Shown: positions 25,274 to 33,508, numbered from the stretch's first letter. The stretch is DNA of 64,000 nt from Nitrospira sp. (GCA_024760525.1 CP060499.1:2873501-2937500); one strand, 5' to 3'. Made by a program: numbers and translations. Notes: generated from the sequence alone by a model not told the origin.

Positions 25274-25693
25274 ATGCCACCTCATGAGCAGGAAGATGAC
25301 GTCCGTACGACCCCCTACCAGGAGGCCGGAAAACTGGCGGGGATAACCCGATTAGTTGATGCATTTTACATGAATATGGATACACTGCCGGAAGCCGAAA
25401 CCATCAGAAACATGCACCCGCCTGACCTCTCAGAGTCGCGCAAAAAATTGACCTATTTCCTGTGTGGCTGGCTTGGAGGCCCCAAGCTCTTTCAACAACA
25501 CTATGGCCCAATCAGCATTCCGGGGTTCCACAAACAGTTCGCGATTGGATATGCAGAGCGTGATGCGTGGCTCTACTGTATGCAACGAGCGCTCGCCGTC
25601 CAGCCATACAACGACCAATTTAAGGATTACCTCTTGGCCGCCCTCAGTATACCGGCAGAACGAGTCAGAGAAGTCAACGCGGGAGAGTATTAG
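25274..25693 (+). CDS. Group II truncated haemoglobin
   Basis: A 139-residue haem protein starting 22 bases after ygfZ; no strong ribosome-binding site is visible. The 2/2 globin pattern is clear: IRNMHPPDLSESRKKLTYFLCGWLGGPKLFQQHYG, then the proximal His in GFHKQFAIG (the HxxF-IG segment) and ERDAWLYCMQRAL with the group II Trp at position G8. Group II truncated haemoglobins bind O2 and react with nitric oxide or reactive oxygen and sulfur. In a nitrite-oxidising or nitrogen-cycling host NO handling would be useful, but that is inference. Confidence 0.85.
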   Translation: MPPHEQEDDVRTTPYQEAGKLAGITRLVDAFYMNMDTLPEAETIRNMHPPDLSESRKKLTYFLCGWLGGPKLFQQHYGPISIPGFHKQFAIGYAERDAWLYCMQRALAVQPYNDQFKDYLLAALSIPAERVREVNAGEY

Positions 25694-26671
25694 GAGGGGA
25701 CGCACCTTCTTGAGCCTCCGATGTTCACGTTGAGATACAGAGCTGGATCTTTCCAGATACAGAGCTCGGATCTGCATCAAGATGTGAACCCCATATTCTC
25801 TTTCAAAATCACCGCGATGAACAGACAGCTCTAGCTCCACAGACACAATCTTCTCGTGGCATCCTCCTTGCTGTTGTAGCGAGAGAGTCGAAGCAAGGTC
25901 CCGGACAGAGCGTCCTCGATCAGGTTTAAGCGAGTCCTCCAGAATCACTAACACAGCGTAGGCCTACGAGTGAGGTATAGGTTGCAAGCAGTGTGGTGTT
26001 GTAAGCTGGGAATCGTAAATAGATCATTTCGGGGTAGTCGCGCTACGGCATACTAGGGAGACGACGTCACCGTGATCTTCTCATCCAATTCTTCCCACCG
26101 GGGGCAAACCCCTCCGATTCATGCAGAACAGAATTCGATGGGATGTGAGGCCTGGATAGACGTAAGCCGGTTTTATGCCAGAGACACGCCCTTGTACCAG
26201 ACCACCGGCGATGCCAAGCACTCTGGAGCCCCCTCACGTTCAACTGCTTCTCATGGTTCTCTGACAAAGTCGTTCGCTCTCCTGCGTAAACGGCTTCGTC
26301 GCAATTCCTCCGAGAACCAAGACTAAACCTCAGATCGAGAACCTCTTTTTCTGCATTCATCAGTCCACGGCTCTGGTTGACGAACCCACCGCAATGTCGC
26401 CTTTGACTGAACCGAAACAACCGCTCTCCATATCTCCTCGCAGTTCCACACCTTGCACAGAGGTAACTTGACAATGTTTCGTGAAGTGCCGATAGTGCCG
26501 AAGGTTTTGTTCCACCGTCGATGATACTCTGTTGAGAACTCAACTCTCAGAATGCAACTTCGCTCTATATTTCAGCATTCAACGTAGAGTTCGCCACGAG
26601 AAGGACGGCTCAGCTATAGACAATGTGTTGGCACGATAACACCCTGACCGGCTGATCAGAAAGGAGTTGCG
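25694..26671. other. Gene-poor stretch of about 980 bases
   Basis: Base use is visibly lower in GC than the neighbours. Open frames of up to 170 codons exist on the minus strand (25430-25954 and 26067-26543), but they are Arg/Ser/Cys-rich, lack ribosome-binding sites and resemble no known protein. A GGGG-CAAA-CCCC hairpin lies near 26100. I see no tRNA, repeat array or terminal inverted repeat. It could be a decayed mobile element or hold an RNA gene; I cannot decide. Confidence 0.4.
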
Positions 26672-27604
26672 ATGAAGACACCACCCAGCAGAGAACAAAT
26701 CGGCGAACGGGATGTGATGACCGCCATCCAATCCTTGCAGGTCGCATCATTCAACTCACGATTCATCCGGACCGGCTGCAACGCTGCCGATCCAAAATGG
26801 AAATTGCCCAACGGCCAATCAATTCCAAAATATGTTCGCAATCAAATGAATGGGTTTCGAAAAGATGTGCTTCCCGTTCGTGGTCAACGCTTACACGGGG
26901 GTGTCTTCCACAAAGTCAATTCCTCGACGATACTGACGATCGCACATCACAATTTATTCAAGCCGGTTATCCCAACCGCGCGGGATTTATTCCATATTTA
27001 CGGGCCTGACCGTAACAACACCAAGGATTGGACACGGTATTATCGTTACGCCTGGAAGCAACCAGGACCGCACGCAATTATTTATTCGAAGGATTCGCAA
27101 ATCATCCAGGAGGGAAAACTTTCGTGCAACTCTTATTCGTACTCCGGCCAGAGCTCTTACGCCATTGTCGGCGCCGGCCTGTTCTTCCTGCCTGAATTTG
27201 GCGATGCGCAAGTCAGCATCCGGCCCTATGTGCAATGGCTGACAAGCGCCAGCTTTACGGGCACCGAGAGCGCACCAGCCTCGGCTACCGCTTATCTTGG
27301 CATTTATGTCGAGAGTTGGGCGCGAAGCGGCGGTATGCACTATGTCGATCGTGACCACTGGATTCCGGTCTGGTCACAGAACACGCAGAGCTATGTGACA
27401 AACCTGACGGCGGGAGGTGCTGCCACTGTCGGCGACGGGTTAGCCACCAACATTCTCGCTGTCAGTCAGCGAAAATACGCGATTTTCGTGTATGCATATC
27501 TCGAGACGAGTGCGGGACCTCAGCAGCAAAAGAATGAACAGCGTTTTGTTACGATTGATATCGACGCCACTGTTCCCTATGTTGTGGTGGAAGAAACGCC
27601 GTAG
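26672..27604 (+). CDS. Hypothetical protein of 310 residues
   Basis: A good ribosome-binding site (AAAGGAG, 5 bases before ATG 26672) and normal codon use make this a real gene. There is no signal peptide. The first 100 residues are polar, with VRNQMNGFRKDVLPVRGQRLHGG and a later AHHNLF segment. The last 200 are rich in Ser, Thr, Tyr, Ala and Gly, with alternating hydrophobic patterns (SYAIVGAGLFFLPEF, TAYLGIYVESWARSGG, KYAIFVYAYLETSAG), which suggests a beta-sandwich or beta-helix. I recognise no family. It is convergent with the exporter of the RiPP operon, 135 bases away. Confidence 0.6.
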   Translation: MKTPPSREQIGERDVMTAIQSLQVASFNSRFIRTGCNAADPKWKLPNGQSIPKYVRNQMNGFRKDVLPVRGQRLHGGVFHKVNSSTILTIAHHNLFKPVIPTARDLFHIYGPDRNNTKDWTRYYRYAWKQPGPHAIIYSKDSQIIQEGKLSCNSYSYSGQSSYAIVGAGLFFLPEFGDAQVSIRPYVQWLTSASFTGTESAPASATAYLGIYVESWARSGGMHYVDRDHWIPVWSQNTQSYVTNLTAGGAATVGDGLATNILAVSQRKYAIFVYAYLETSAGPQQQKNEQRFVTIDIDATVPYVVVEETP

Positions 27605-27739
27605 CGAGCCGGCTCCAAGTGTCTCTTGATCTCATCTTGGCGCTGAGGGTGCCACCGACGTTTCTTGGCGCATTGTCCGAGACGTGTGCTGGGAAAGGCG
27701 CATGAGACTACCGCGCGCTGGATTTACGAAACACCACGG

Positions 27740-29551
27740 TTATTGATAATGCTGGGCTTGGGTCAGAAAGAGGCCGGCGTACAGTCCTTGCCGTCGCATC
27801 AGTTCATCGTGAGTCCCTTGTTCCACGATTTGCCCCTCATCGACAACAAAGATCCGATCCGCCATTTTCACTGTGGACAGCCGGTGACTGATCAAAATGG
27901 CAATGCGACCTTGGGCCAGCTCGTGAAACCGCTCGAACAGCTCTGCCTCTGCTTTGGCGTCCATCGCACTGGTGGGTTCGTCGAGGACGAGAATTGGCGA
28001 GTCTCGCAGTAACGCTCTAGCCAGCGCCACTTTCTGCCATTCCCCGATGCTCAGTTCAGACCCACCATCAAACAGCTTACCGAGCAATGCGTCATATCCC
28101 TGCGGCAAGCGTTCGATGACCTCATGGACCCCGGCTTGCTTGGCCGCGTGGATGACGGCAGAATCGTCAACTTCGGAAGATCTCACGCCCATGACGATGT
28201 TCTCTTTTGCCGATAGCTGAAACTTCACAAAATCCTGGAAAATACCGCTGACCATACCTCGAACATCAGTGACGGAGTAGTCCCTTAGATCCGTCCCATC
28301 GATTGTGATGTGCCCGCCCGATGGATCGTACAGACGACACAACAGCTTCACCAATGTCGTCTTTCCGGCACCGTTAGCTCCGACAAACGCCACATGCTCG
28401 CCGGGACCGATTGAAAAAGTGAAGTCTCGGATCGCCACACGTTCTTCATGCGGATATTGGAATGACACATGATCGAACACAATGCCCTGCGTGATTGGGT
28501 GAGGGAGCGGTTTGGGATGTGTTGCCTTCGGCAAACGAGACTGAATACTCAAGAACTCATCCAATGTGGCGAGAAACAAATTGCTCTCATAGAGGTTTGC
28601 CACACTCTGCCCAAATCCCTCCAGAAACCCGGATGCCCGTTGCACGGCCTGAAAACAAATGACCAGGTCACCCATAGTGAGCAGCCCATGGAATGTTCGG
28701 ACTGCTACAAAGCTGCAGATTCCGAATACACCGGCTACACCAATAATCTGCGCGACAAGAGTTTTAACCGCCCAACGTTGCTCTAGGGCAATGAATTCCC
28801 GGCGTAGCACCGATCGGGCCTCTTGGAACCATTCTCGCAACCTAGGCCCAAGGTCAAACAGCCGGATTTCCTTTGCTGCCGTAGCCTGCGTCAACAGCGT
28901 GTTGACGTACCAGGCCCTACGCTCGAGCGGGATGCGTTCACGCTCCCAAGCATAAAGCAGGTTGGATTGCTGCACCCTCAATAAGAGGTAGGGAATCGCC
29001 GTCAGTATTAAGATCGGAATTATCCCCCAATGCAGCCACCACAGTATGACTACCATTGAGAGCAATGAGATGGTGTTTTGCCCCAATTGAAGCAAGGCGT
29101 TGAGAATGGCAATCGGTCGATAGGGAGCCTCTTGTTGTGCATGATGCAACGTATCTTGATACTGAGCATTTTCATAGTATTCAAGATCGACCTCGATCGA
29201 CTTTGCCTGAAGGAGTCCGTACATGTGATCGGTAACGGTTTGAGCTTGTATCTTGGAAATCAGACCTGCGGCCACATTCAGCATGGCACTAGCCCCCGCA
29301 ACGCCTGCTAACCCCGCAAGGATCATGATGATGCGAGTCAAGGAAGATTCGTCCGAAGGAGTCTTCAGCCCTTCGGTCACAGCATCGATCAACAGTTTCG
29401 TGAGATACAGCATCGCCAGCGGGAAAAGTCCCTGGATGACGCGCAGCACGATGCTGCTGATAGCTAACGTTGGACTGCTCTGCCATACAAATGAGAGCGC
29501 GCGGCGGACCGTGATTAGAAAAGGAGCTATGCGATTCATCATGATACTCAT
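27740..29551 (-). CDS. ABC transporter, fused permease and ATPase (RiPP exporter)
   Basis: A protein of 603 residues from ATG 29551. Six hydrophobic helices (about 1-310) are followed by an ATPase with Walker A FVGANGAGKTTLVKLL, signature ELSIGEWQKVALARALL, Walker B ILVLDEPTSAMD and the switch His in ISHRLS. There is no N-terminal C39 peptidase domain, so it should export an already cleaved peptide or be an uncleaved-leader exporter. The position at the end of the operon is the place of the D gene in lasso peptide clusters, where the exporter also gives self-immunity. The B2 gene ends 36 bases upstream of its start. Confidence 0.9.
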   Translation of the reverse strand: MSIMMNRIAPFLITVRRALSFVWQSSPTLAISSIVLRVIQGLFPLAMLYLTKLLIDAVTEGLKTPSDESSLTRIIMILAGLAGVAGASAMLNVAAGLISKIQAQTVTDHMYGLLQAKSIEVDLEYYENAQYQDTLHHAQQEAPYRPIAILNALLQLGQNTISLLSMVVILWWLHWGIIPILILTAIPYLLLRVQQSNLLYAWERERIPLERRAWYVNTLLTQATAAKEIRLFDLGPRLREWFQEARSVLRREFIALEQRWAVKTLVAQIIGVAGVFGICSFVAVRTFHGLLTMGDLVICFQAVQRASGFLEGFGQSVANLYESNLFLATLDEFLSIQSRLPKATHPKPLPHPITQGIVFDHVSFQYPHEERVAIRDFTFSIGPGEHVAFVGANGAGKTTLVKLLCRLYDPSGGHITIDGTDLRDYSVTDVRGMVSGIFQDFVKFQLSAKENIVMGVRSSEVDDSAVIHAAKQAGVHEVIERLPQGYDALLGKLFDGGSELSIGEWQKVALARALLRDSPILVLDEPTSAMDAKAEAELFERFHELAQGRIAILISHRLSTVKMADRIFVVDEGQIVEQGTHDELMRRQGLYAGLFLTQAQHYQ

Positions 29552-29587
29552 GGGCAACGGAACCGCGGAGCAAAAGTCTTCAAGACT

Positions 29588-30052
29588 TCATGTTCTGACT
29601 TGTGGACCGTGACTGGCAGCCACCCGGCTCACGCCCGATACTGAATCGGAAGGATACGAAAAAGTTACGGTGAAGTATCGCCACTGCTTTCCCGGCTCGT
29701 AGAATGCCTCGGAACCCAATGTGAGCCATGCATGGCCGTCAAGATTCGACGCTTCTTTCCTGACTCCACAGTGAAAACGAACCGGGTATCCCCGTTGCCG
29801 AGCAAGTCGATAGAGCGCCAATGCCCGCGGAAAGCAGTTTCCCCTTTCGTTATAGGGAAACAGTTGGAGCCAACGATCCACATAGTAGATGAGCCTCCTC
29901 ATTGCAGCATCGTCAGACCTTACGGCCCGTGAGCACAAACTTAAACGCTCCAGCACCAGCGGCAGACTGTTGAATCGCAACAAGAGACGAACCCATCCTA
30001 CGATCAGACCTACTCGAAGCACAGTCCAGTACTTTTTAACGAGCAGGCTCAT
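29588..30052 (-). CDS. Lasso-type B2 leader peptidase (transglutaminase-like)
   Basis: A 154-residue protein of the McjB C-terminal family, which cleaves the leader from a lasso precursor bound by the B1 (PqqD-like) protein. The catalytic Cys73 lies in RGNCFPRALALYRLARQRGYPVRFHCGV, and His107 in LDGHAWLTLG, both at the expected spacing. The third acidic residue is less certain (perhaps Glu119). An N-terminal hydrophobic stretch (about 8-26) is usual in stand-alone B2 proteins. The tail after residue 125 (FSYPSDSVSGVSRV) is normal for the family. The gene lies 12 bases after the nucleotidyltransferase gene. Confidence 0.88.
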   Translation of the reverse strand: MSLLVKKYWTVLRVGLIVGWVRLLLRFNSLPLVLERLSLCSRAVRSDDAAMRRLIYYVDRWLQLFPYNERGNCFPRALALYRLARQRGYPVRFHCGVRKEASNLDGHAWLTLGSEAFYEPGKQWRYFTVTFSYPSDSVSGVSRVAASHGPQVRT

Positions 30053-30064
30053 AAATGATGCAAT

Positions 30065-31300
30065 CTAACCACCGTGTGCGACCCAACGATTGATCGCTCC
30101 GCGAATTGCAGGTGAAAGAAGCCGCTTGATCGTTCGATGAAGGGGAACGATCAAGCGAGAGAGACAAGAAAGGGCAGTGCCCCAGCGAACCCACCGAGGA
30201 GGAGTTGCCGCCACAGGGCTATGAACACGACACAGGAGTAACCCAAATCGCCAGCGCTCCCACCATGAATCTTTTAAGGAGAAATAGAGTGCCGCCGCCT
30301 GTTCTTCCCAGACTCCATCATACCCATCCGACAGTAAAGAGGCGGGCATTCGGTGGGCAAGTGCTTGTACATCTGTATCAGTCTTGAGCCTCGCAAGGAC
30401 TCCCTCAGGCAGTGGCGCATCTAACATTAGACGTGCAAGCGACAACCCCATATAAACCAGGCGTCGGCAGCGCCAGTCCGACGCAACCCGCACAATCCGC
30501 TCCCAGTCGAGACCGGGCTGGGCACGAAGGAGTTCGGCCACGTCACAGACCCATTTGAGATGTTCCCAGGCATGCTTCGACCCATGAACACACAGCACAA
30601 TCAGTAGATCTTCCGGTGCCAATCCTAAGACCGTACGGTTCTCGAACACCACAGAGATCCGCCGCTCCCAGCATTCCGGGCGATCCAATCGAAAGACGAA
30701 GTGTTGATGGACCATCTGCCACTGTAGATCCACACGATACAGCGTCCGAGGCTTCACGAACACATGATGCGGCCCGTCATCATGATGCGGATCACCCAAC
30801 TCGGCCTCAGCCCTTCTTCGTTCATAGCCAAGTATCGATAGGATAGCCTGTGCCTCCTTGATTGAGCCTTCAGGAACAAGGAGATCAAGGTCGGTAAAAT
30901 CGCGAAGAGCCACATCGCCGTATGCCAACGCCGCAAGCGTGGCTCCCTTGATCGGAATCACGGGGACTCCGCGCGCGTTGAATGTTTCACATAGGGTGAT
31001 GAGTTCTTGGGCGAGTGCCCTATTCAGTAGTGCTCCGACCTGGGTTTTGTGTCGCAACCGGCTTAATGATTCGGCAGGCACGAGGTTGGACGCGACTGTG
31101 GACAGATTCCTATACAATAACGGTATCACGCCATGATATTCGGCCATCTCACCGAGGACCGCCCAGTCCAGCGGTTCTTGCACTCTTTGCCTGATACGTG
31201 TCTTGAGATCATCGGTCAAAACCGTACGGGCACACCAGACCAAGAGTTCGGATTCTGATGACAGGGGAAACCGTCGGTCAATGGGCCGTTCCATCATCAT
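30065..31300 (-). CDS. Nucleotidyltransferase family protein (NTP_transf_5 type)
   Basis: A 411-residue protein of the uncharacterised nucleotidyltransferase family often found in lasso and related RiPP clusters. The core motif is IPIKGATLAALAYGDVALRDFTDLDLLVP, in which Asp137 and Asp139 are the metal-binding pair after a conserved KGxxLxxxxY. The N-terminal third is helical and the C-terminus ends in a basic stretch. In known clusters this family is proposed to add a nucleotide or nucleotide-derived group, or to act with the kinase. The start overlaps the stop of the kinase gene by 4 bases (ATGATGATG at 31300), so translation is coupled. Confidence 0.8.
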   Translation of the reverse strand: MMMERPIDRRFPLSSESELLVWCARTVLTDDLKTRIRQRVQEPLDWAVLGEMAEYHGVIPLLYRNLSTVASNLVPAESLSRLRHKTQVGALLNRALAQELITLCETFNARGVPVIPIKGATLAALAYGDVALRDFTDLDLLVPEGSIKEAQAILSILGYERRRAEAELGDPHHDDGPHHVFVKPRTLYRVDLQWQMVHQHFVFRLDRPECWERRISVVFENRTVLGLAPEDLLIVLCVHGSKHAWEHLKWVCDVAELLRAQPGLDWERIVRVASDWRCRRLVYMGLSLARLMLDAPLPEGVLARLKTDTDVQALAHRMPASLLSDGYDGVWEEQAAALYFSLKDSWWERWRFGLLLCRVHSPVAATPPRWVRWGTALSCLSRLIVPLHRTIKRLLSPAIRGAINRWVAHGG

Positions 31301-32334
31301 CTGGCCTGCTCAAGAAGTGGGGTGATTAGTTTCGGGAGGTCGAGGATATCTCGTCCAAAATGCAACCGGTAACAATCCACCTGCTGAACGAGTTTCGCCA
31401 AAACCCGGAATTCTCTCCTCGCGACCTCAGAATCATAGACCAACAAGGCCTGGGGAAGGAGCAGTTCCATTGCGCGGCTCTTGGGAATGAGCTCCACGTG
31501 GCTCTGAGTGGAATCGACGACATGGGGGAACAGCATGATGGCCGGATGACAACACTCACCAACCGAGGTCTGGTAAAGTTCCTCCGCGTAAAACCCTCGC
31601 TTGGGAAAACCAGGGCGCAGTATGTGATCAGGGGCATTTCTCAGCTCTGGGAAAAACTCGATTGTTTCTTCGGTCACGTTGATCTTGATTGGAAAAGGCA
31701 GAATATCGACATGTGTGCCGGCGTCTCTGATCAACGGATGATCGTCGGAAATATAGCGATAGCCTGATCGCAGCAGCGAGATAAATGAAGTCGTCTTACC
31801 GCGTCCGCTATTCCCTGGAATCAAGACCGCCCGGCCGTATTTCTCCAGCGCAGTTGCATGAACCGTATAGAGCCCCTCGTATCGCAGGAGTTCGATCAAG
31901 GCGAGGTGAAACAAGTATTCAATCAGACCTTCGTGAATAGTCTCGGGATTGATCAAGTAGCCATCGGCTTTCTGTTGCTTGGCATCAATCACCAGCACTC
32001 CAACATCGGAAAAGTCCACTATTAGGCGTCCGTCATCATGAAATACCTGGTACGGCAACCCTGTCGGTCGTTTATCTCCGAGCTCTTCGCCGGTTCCTGA
32101 ATATAGTCGACGCGCCAACGGCGACATGATCAGAGGAATATGAGCTCGGTTCTTAGCAGCCTGGAACCACAGAGTCAGCGGAACGGATTCTTCGAGGGAG
32201 TTTCGCCGAAAGTGTCTCAGCAATTCATTCACTGGCGCAGCAAGGAAGGGACACGTCGTGACATAGCGCACCGACCTTCCATAGAGAGAGAATAGATACT
32301 CGGTCATGGGCTGATTGACTACACAACTCGTCAT
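31297..32334 (-). CDS. HprK-like serine kinase of RiPP cluster
   Basis: A protein of 345 residues from ATG 32334, chosen for the GAGGAGA site 5 bases upstream; a GTG at 32364 also fits the frame. The HPr-kinase fold is seen in TVHATALEKYGRAVLIPGNSGRGKTT, with P-loop residues about 174-181, and in RYISDDHPL, with the acidic pair at about 196-198 (HprK's SDD). Homologues phosphorylate the C-terminal Ser of the lasso peptide paeninodin. Here the precursor has no C-terminal Ser (it ends in RH), so Ser28, Thr26 or a Tyr would have to be the acceptor. The precursor gene ends 100 bases upstream. Confidence 0.8.
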   Translation of the reverse strand: MTSCVVNQPMTEYLFSLYGRSVRYVTTCPFLAAPVNELLRHFRRNSLEESVPLTLWFQAAKNRAHIPLIMSPLARRLYSGTGEELGDKRPTGLPYQVFHDDGRLIVDFSDVGVLVIDAKQQKADGYLINPETIHEGLIEYLFHLALIELLRYEGLYTVHATALEKYGRAVLIPGNSGRGKTTSFISLLRSGYRYISDDHPLIRDAGTHVDILPFPIKINVTEETIEFFPELRNAPDHILRPGFPKRGFYAEELYQTSVGECCHPAIMLFPHVVDSTQSHVELIPKSRAMELLLPQALLVYDSEVARREFRVLAKLVQQVDCYRLHFGRDILDLPKLITPLLEQAR

Positions 32335-32390
32335 GTTTCTCCTCAGGTCGAAATCTGTACTCACTTGCTCGACAAGGGCTGAAAGGTAGA

Positions 32391-32416
32391 CTGGCTGTTT
32401 CTCGCGAAACAGCCAG
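32391..32416 (-). terminator. Perfect hairpin between precursor and kinase genes
   Basis: A 10-bp perfect stem (32391-32400 with 32407-32416) around CTCGCG, lying 18 bases downstream of the precursor stop and about 57 bases upstream of the kinase start. There is no T-run after it on the minus strand, so it is more likely an attenuator or mRNA-stabilising hairpin that lifts precursor dose above enzyme dose than a full terminator. Confidence 0.6.
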
Positions 32417-32434
32417 CTCCCGGCCCATCAAACT

Positions 32435-32602
32435 TTAGTGACGGCCACCCCGATGCCCAAAATTTCCAAAATTTCCCCAATTACCCCAATTCCCATACTT
32501 ATGTCCATTGCCATAGCCAGAACGGGTTGCGGTGATATCCCGCAATAGTTCATGCTTGACAAGAATTGGTTGGGCATATGACTCTTTCTGTTGTGCCTTC
32601 AT
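32435..32602 (-). CDS. RiPP precursor peptide, lasso-type leader with aromatic-Gly-Asn core
   Basis: A 55-codon gene with an excellent ribosome-binding site (GGAGGTGA, 6 bases before the ATG) whose sequence overlaps the pqqD stop. The leader holds Tyr9-x-x-Pro12-x-Leu14 in SYAQPILVKHELLRDITAT, the YxxPxL motif read by B1 proteins, and a Thr near the end where B2 cleaves. If cleavage leaves Thr24 at position -2, the core starts at Thr26. It contains six aromatic-Gly-(Asn/His) triplets (Tyr30, Tyr36, Trp39, Trp42, Phe45, Phe48) and ends in HRGGRH. The core has no Asp, Glu or Cys, so a lasso macrolactam or lanthionine ring cannot form. The product is not known to me. Confidence 0.85.
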   Translation of the reverse strand: MKAQQKESYAQPILVKHELLRDITATRSGYGNGHKYGNWGNWGNFGNFGHRGGRH

Positions 32603-32608
32603 GCTGTT

Positions 32609-32950
32609 TCACCTCCTTTCCTGTTGAAGTAGCCCTTCCCCGATCATCTGGCTGACCAGGGTGACGAGATCGTCAAGGGCTCGTTCTGGAGCGACATCAA
32701 AACGGTCACAAAGGACCGCATGAATGTCGCCGATTGTGTTGTCGCCAGTACAATGCTCCCAAATGACGCTGCCTAACCGGTTTAACGTGTAGTACCGGCC
32801 GGTACTCAGATCCAACAGCACTGTCTCCCCGTCCATGTTCGTACTCTGCACATCGCTGCCGGGTCGGAGAATGATTCGATCAAGCATCTCCTGACTGACG
32901 AGGTGATCGGGCACGATAGGAAGTGCGGGCGCCTGTGAGACATCTGACAT
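32609..32950 (-). CDS. PqqD family protein (RiPP B1 recognition element)
   Basis: A 113-residue PqqD-fold protein. ENxATxLDxxTGRYYTLNxxGSxIWE, here ETVLLDLSTGRYYTLNRLGSVIWEHC, is the family's beta-strand and helix pattern. In RiPP operons this fold is the RRE that grips the leader peptide and hands it to the peptidase and tailoring enzymes. It is the first gene of the operon, with GGAGGG 6 bases upstream of ATG. The precursor gene starts 6 bases after its stop, and an inverted repeat lies 45 bases upstream of its start. Confidence 0.88.
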   Translation of the reverse strand: MSDVSQAPALPIVPDHLVSQEMLDRIILRPGSDVQSTNMDGETVLLDLSTGRYYTLNRLGSVIWEHCTGDNTIGDIHAVLCDRFDVAPERALDDLVTLVSQMIGEGLLQQERR

Positions 32951-32994
32951 GGTGACTCCCTCCTTAGTCCGCTGTACCTACGACGATCTCGTCG

Positions 32995-33011
32995 ATGTCA
33001 GAATATGACAT
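32995..33011 (-). promoter_or_regulatory. Inverted repeat upstream of the RiPP operon (operator candidate)
   Basis: ATGTCA-N5-TGACAT, perfect arms of 6 bases, about 45 bases upstream of the pqqD start. The position and symmetry fit a dimeric regulator site near the promoter. No matching regulator is coded next to the cluster, so the partner is unknown. Confidence 0.45.
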
Positions 33012-33508
33012 TCGGTCTGGACGGAAACGGCTGATCTCCTCCGCGTTGGATTCAAAAATACCTCATTTTTGATGATCCAAATATGCTGCTTTTGGAGGGG
33101 CAGTAAGGTCCGCACACCGCACACTTTTGAACGTTCTAAGCATTCAAGATGGCTTCGTCAGGTGGGTAGGGCTAGTAAACTGTTTTGCTGAAGAAGCGGA
33201 AATGCCCGTGCAAGCGGCCATCGCTACAATGAGAAAGTGACGCGAGCCAAGTCGACAACCGGTTCGGCAGAAAGGGGAGTTCCCTGGGAAGGATGGATTC
33301 AGCTTCAAACACCCAGCCCAAACTTTTAATGAGAAGTTGCTGGTGGATGGACTCTCTTAGGCAAGGTCAGCAGGCAATCAGCCTCACAACCAGGCTTGCT
33401 GACTTTTCCCTTGCGAACGGAGCAGATTGATCGCAACATTGCCCGACGGGGAGACAAGGAGATCTACAAATCGGTGACTGTGGTGATGGCCTCCATCGCG
33501 AACCACAA
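33012..33508. other. Gene-free stretch upstream of the RiPP operon
   Basis: About 500 bases. It contains two further short inverted repeats, CAAAAAT/ATTTTTG (33053-33071) and TCCAAA/TTTGGA (33076-33096), and a terminator-like hairpin on the plus strand (GTCAGCA at 33366-33372 with TGCTGAC at 33397-33403, then TTTT). A 45-codon plus-strand frame (33293-33430) with GGAAGG upstream exists but resembles nothing known. It is otherwise empty. Confidence 0.4.

Noticed and set aside
25430..25954. 174-codon frame antisense to the haemoglobin gene
   Set aside because: It overlaps a well-supported gene and has no recognisable protein.
26067..26543. 158-codon open frame on the minus strand
   Set aside because: Arg/Ser/Cys-rich, with no ribosome-binding site and no resemblance to any family.
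27740..32950. A true lasso peptide cluster
   Set aside because: No cyclase gene is present and the core lacks the Asp/Glu needed for the ring.
33293..33430. 45-codon plus-strand frame with GGAAGG upstream, as a second precursor peptide
   Set aside because: It has no YxxPxL leader motif and no repeats, and lies on the strand opposite to the RiPP operon.
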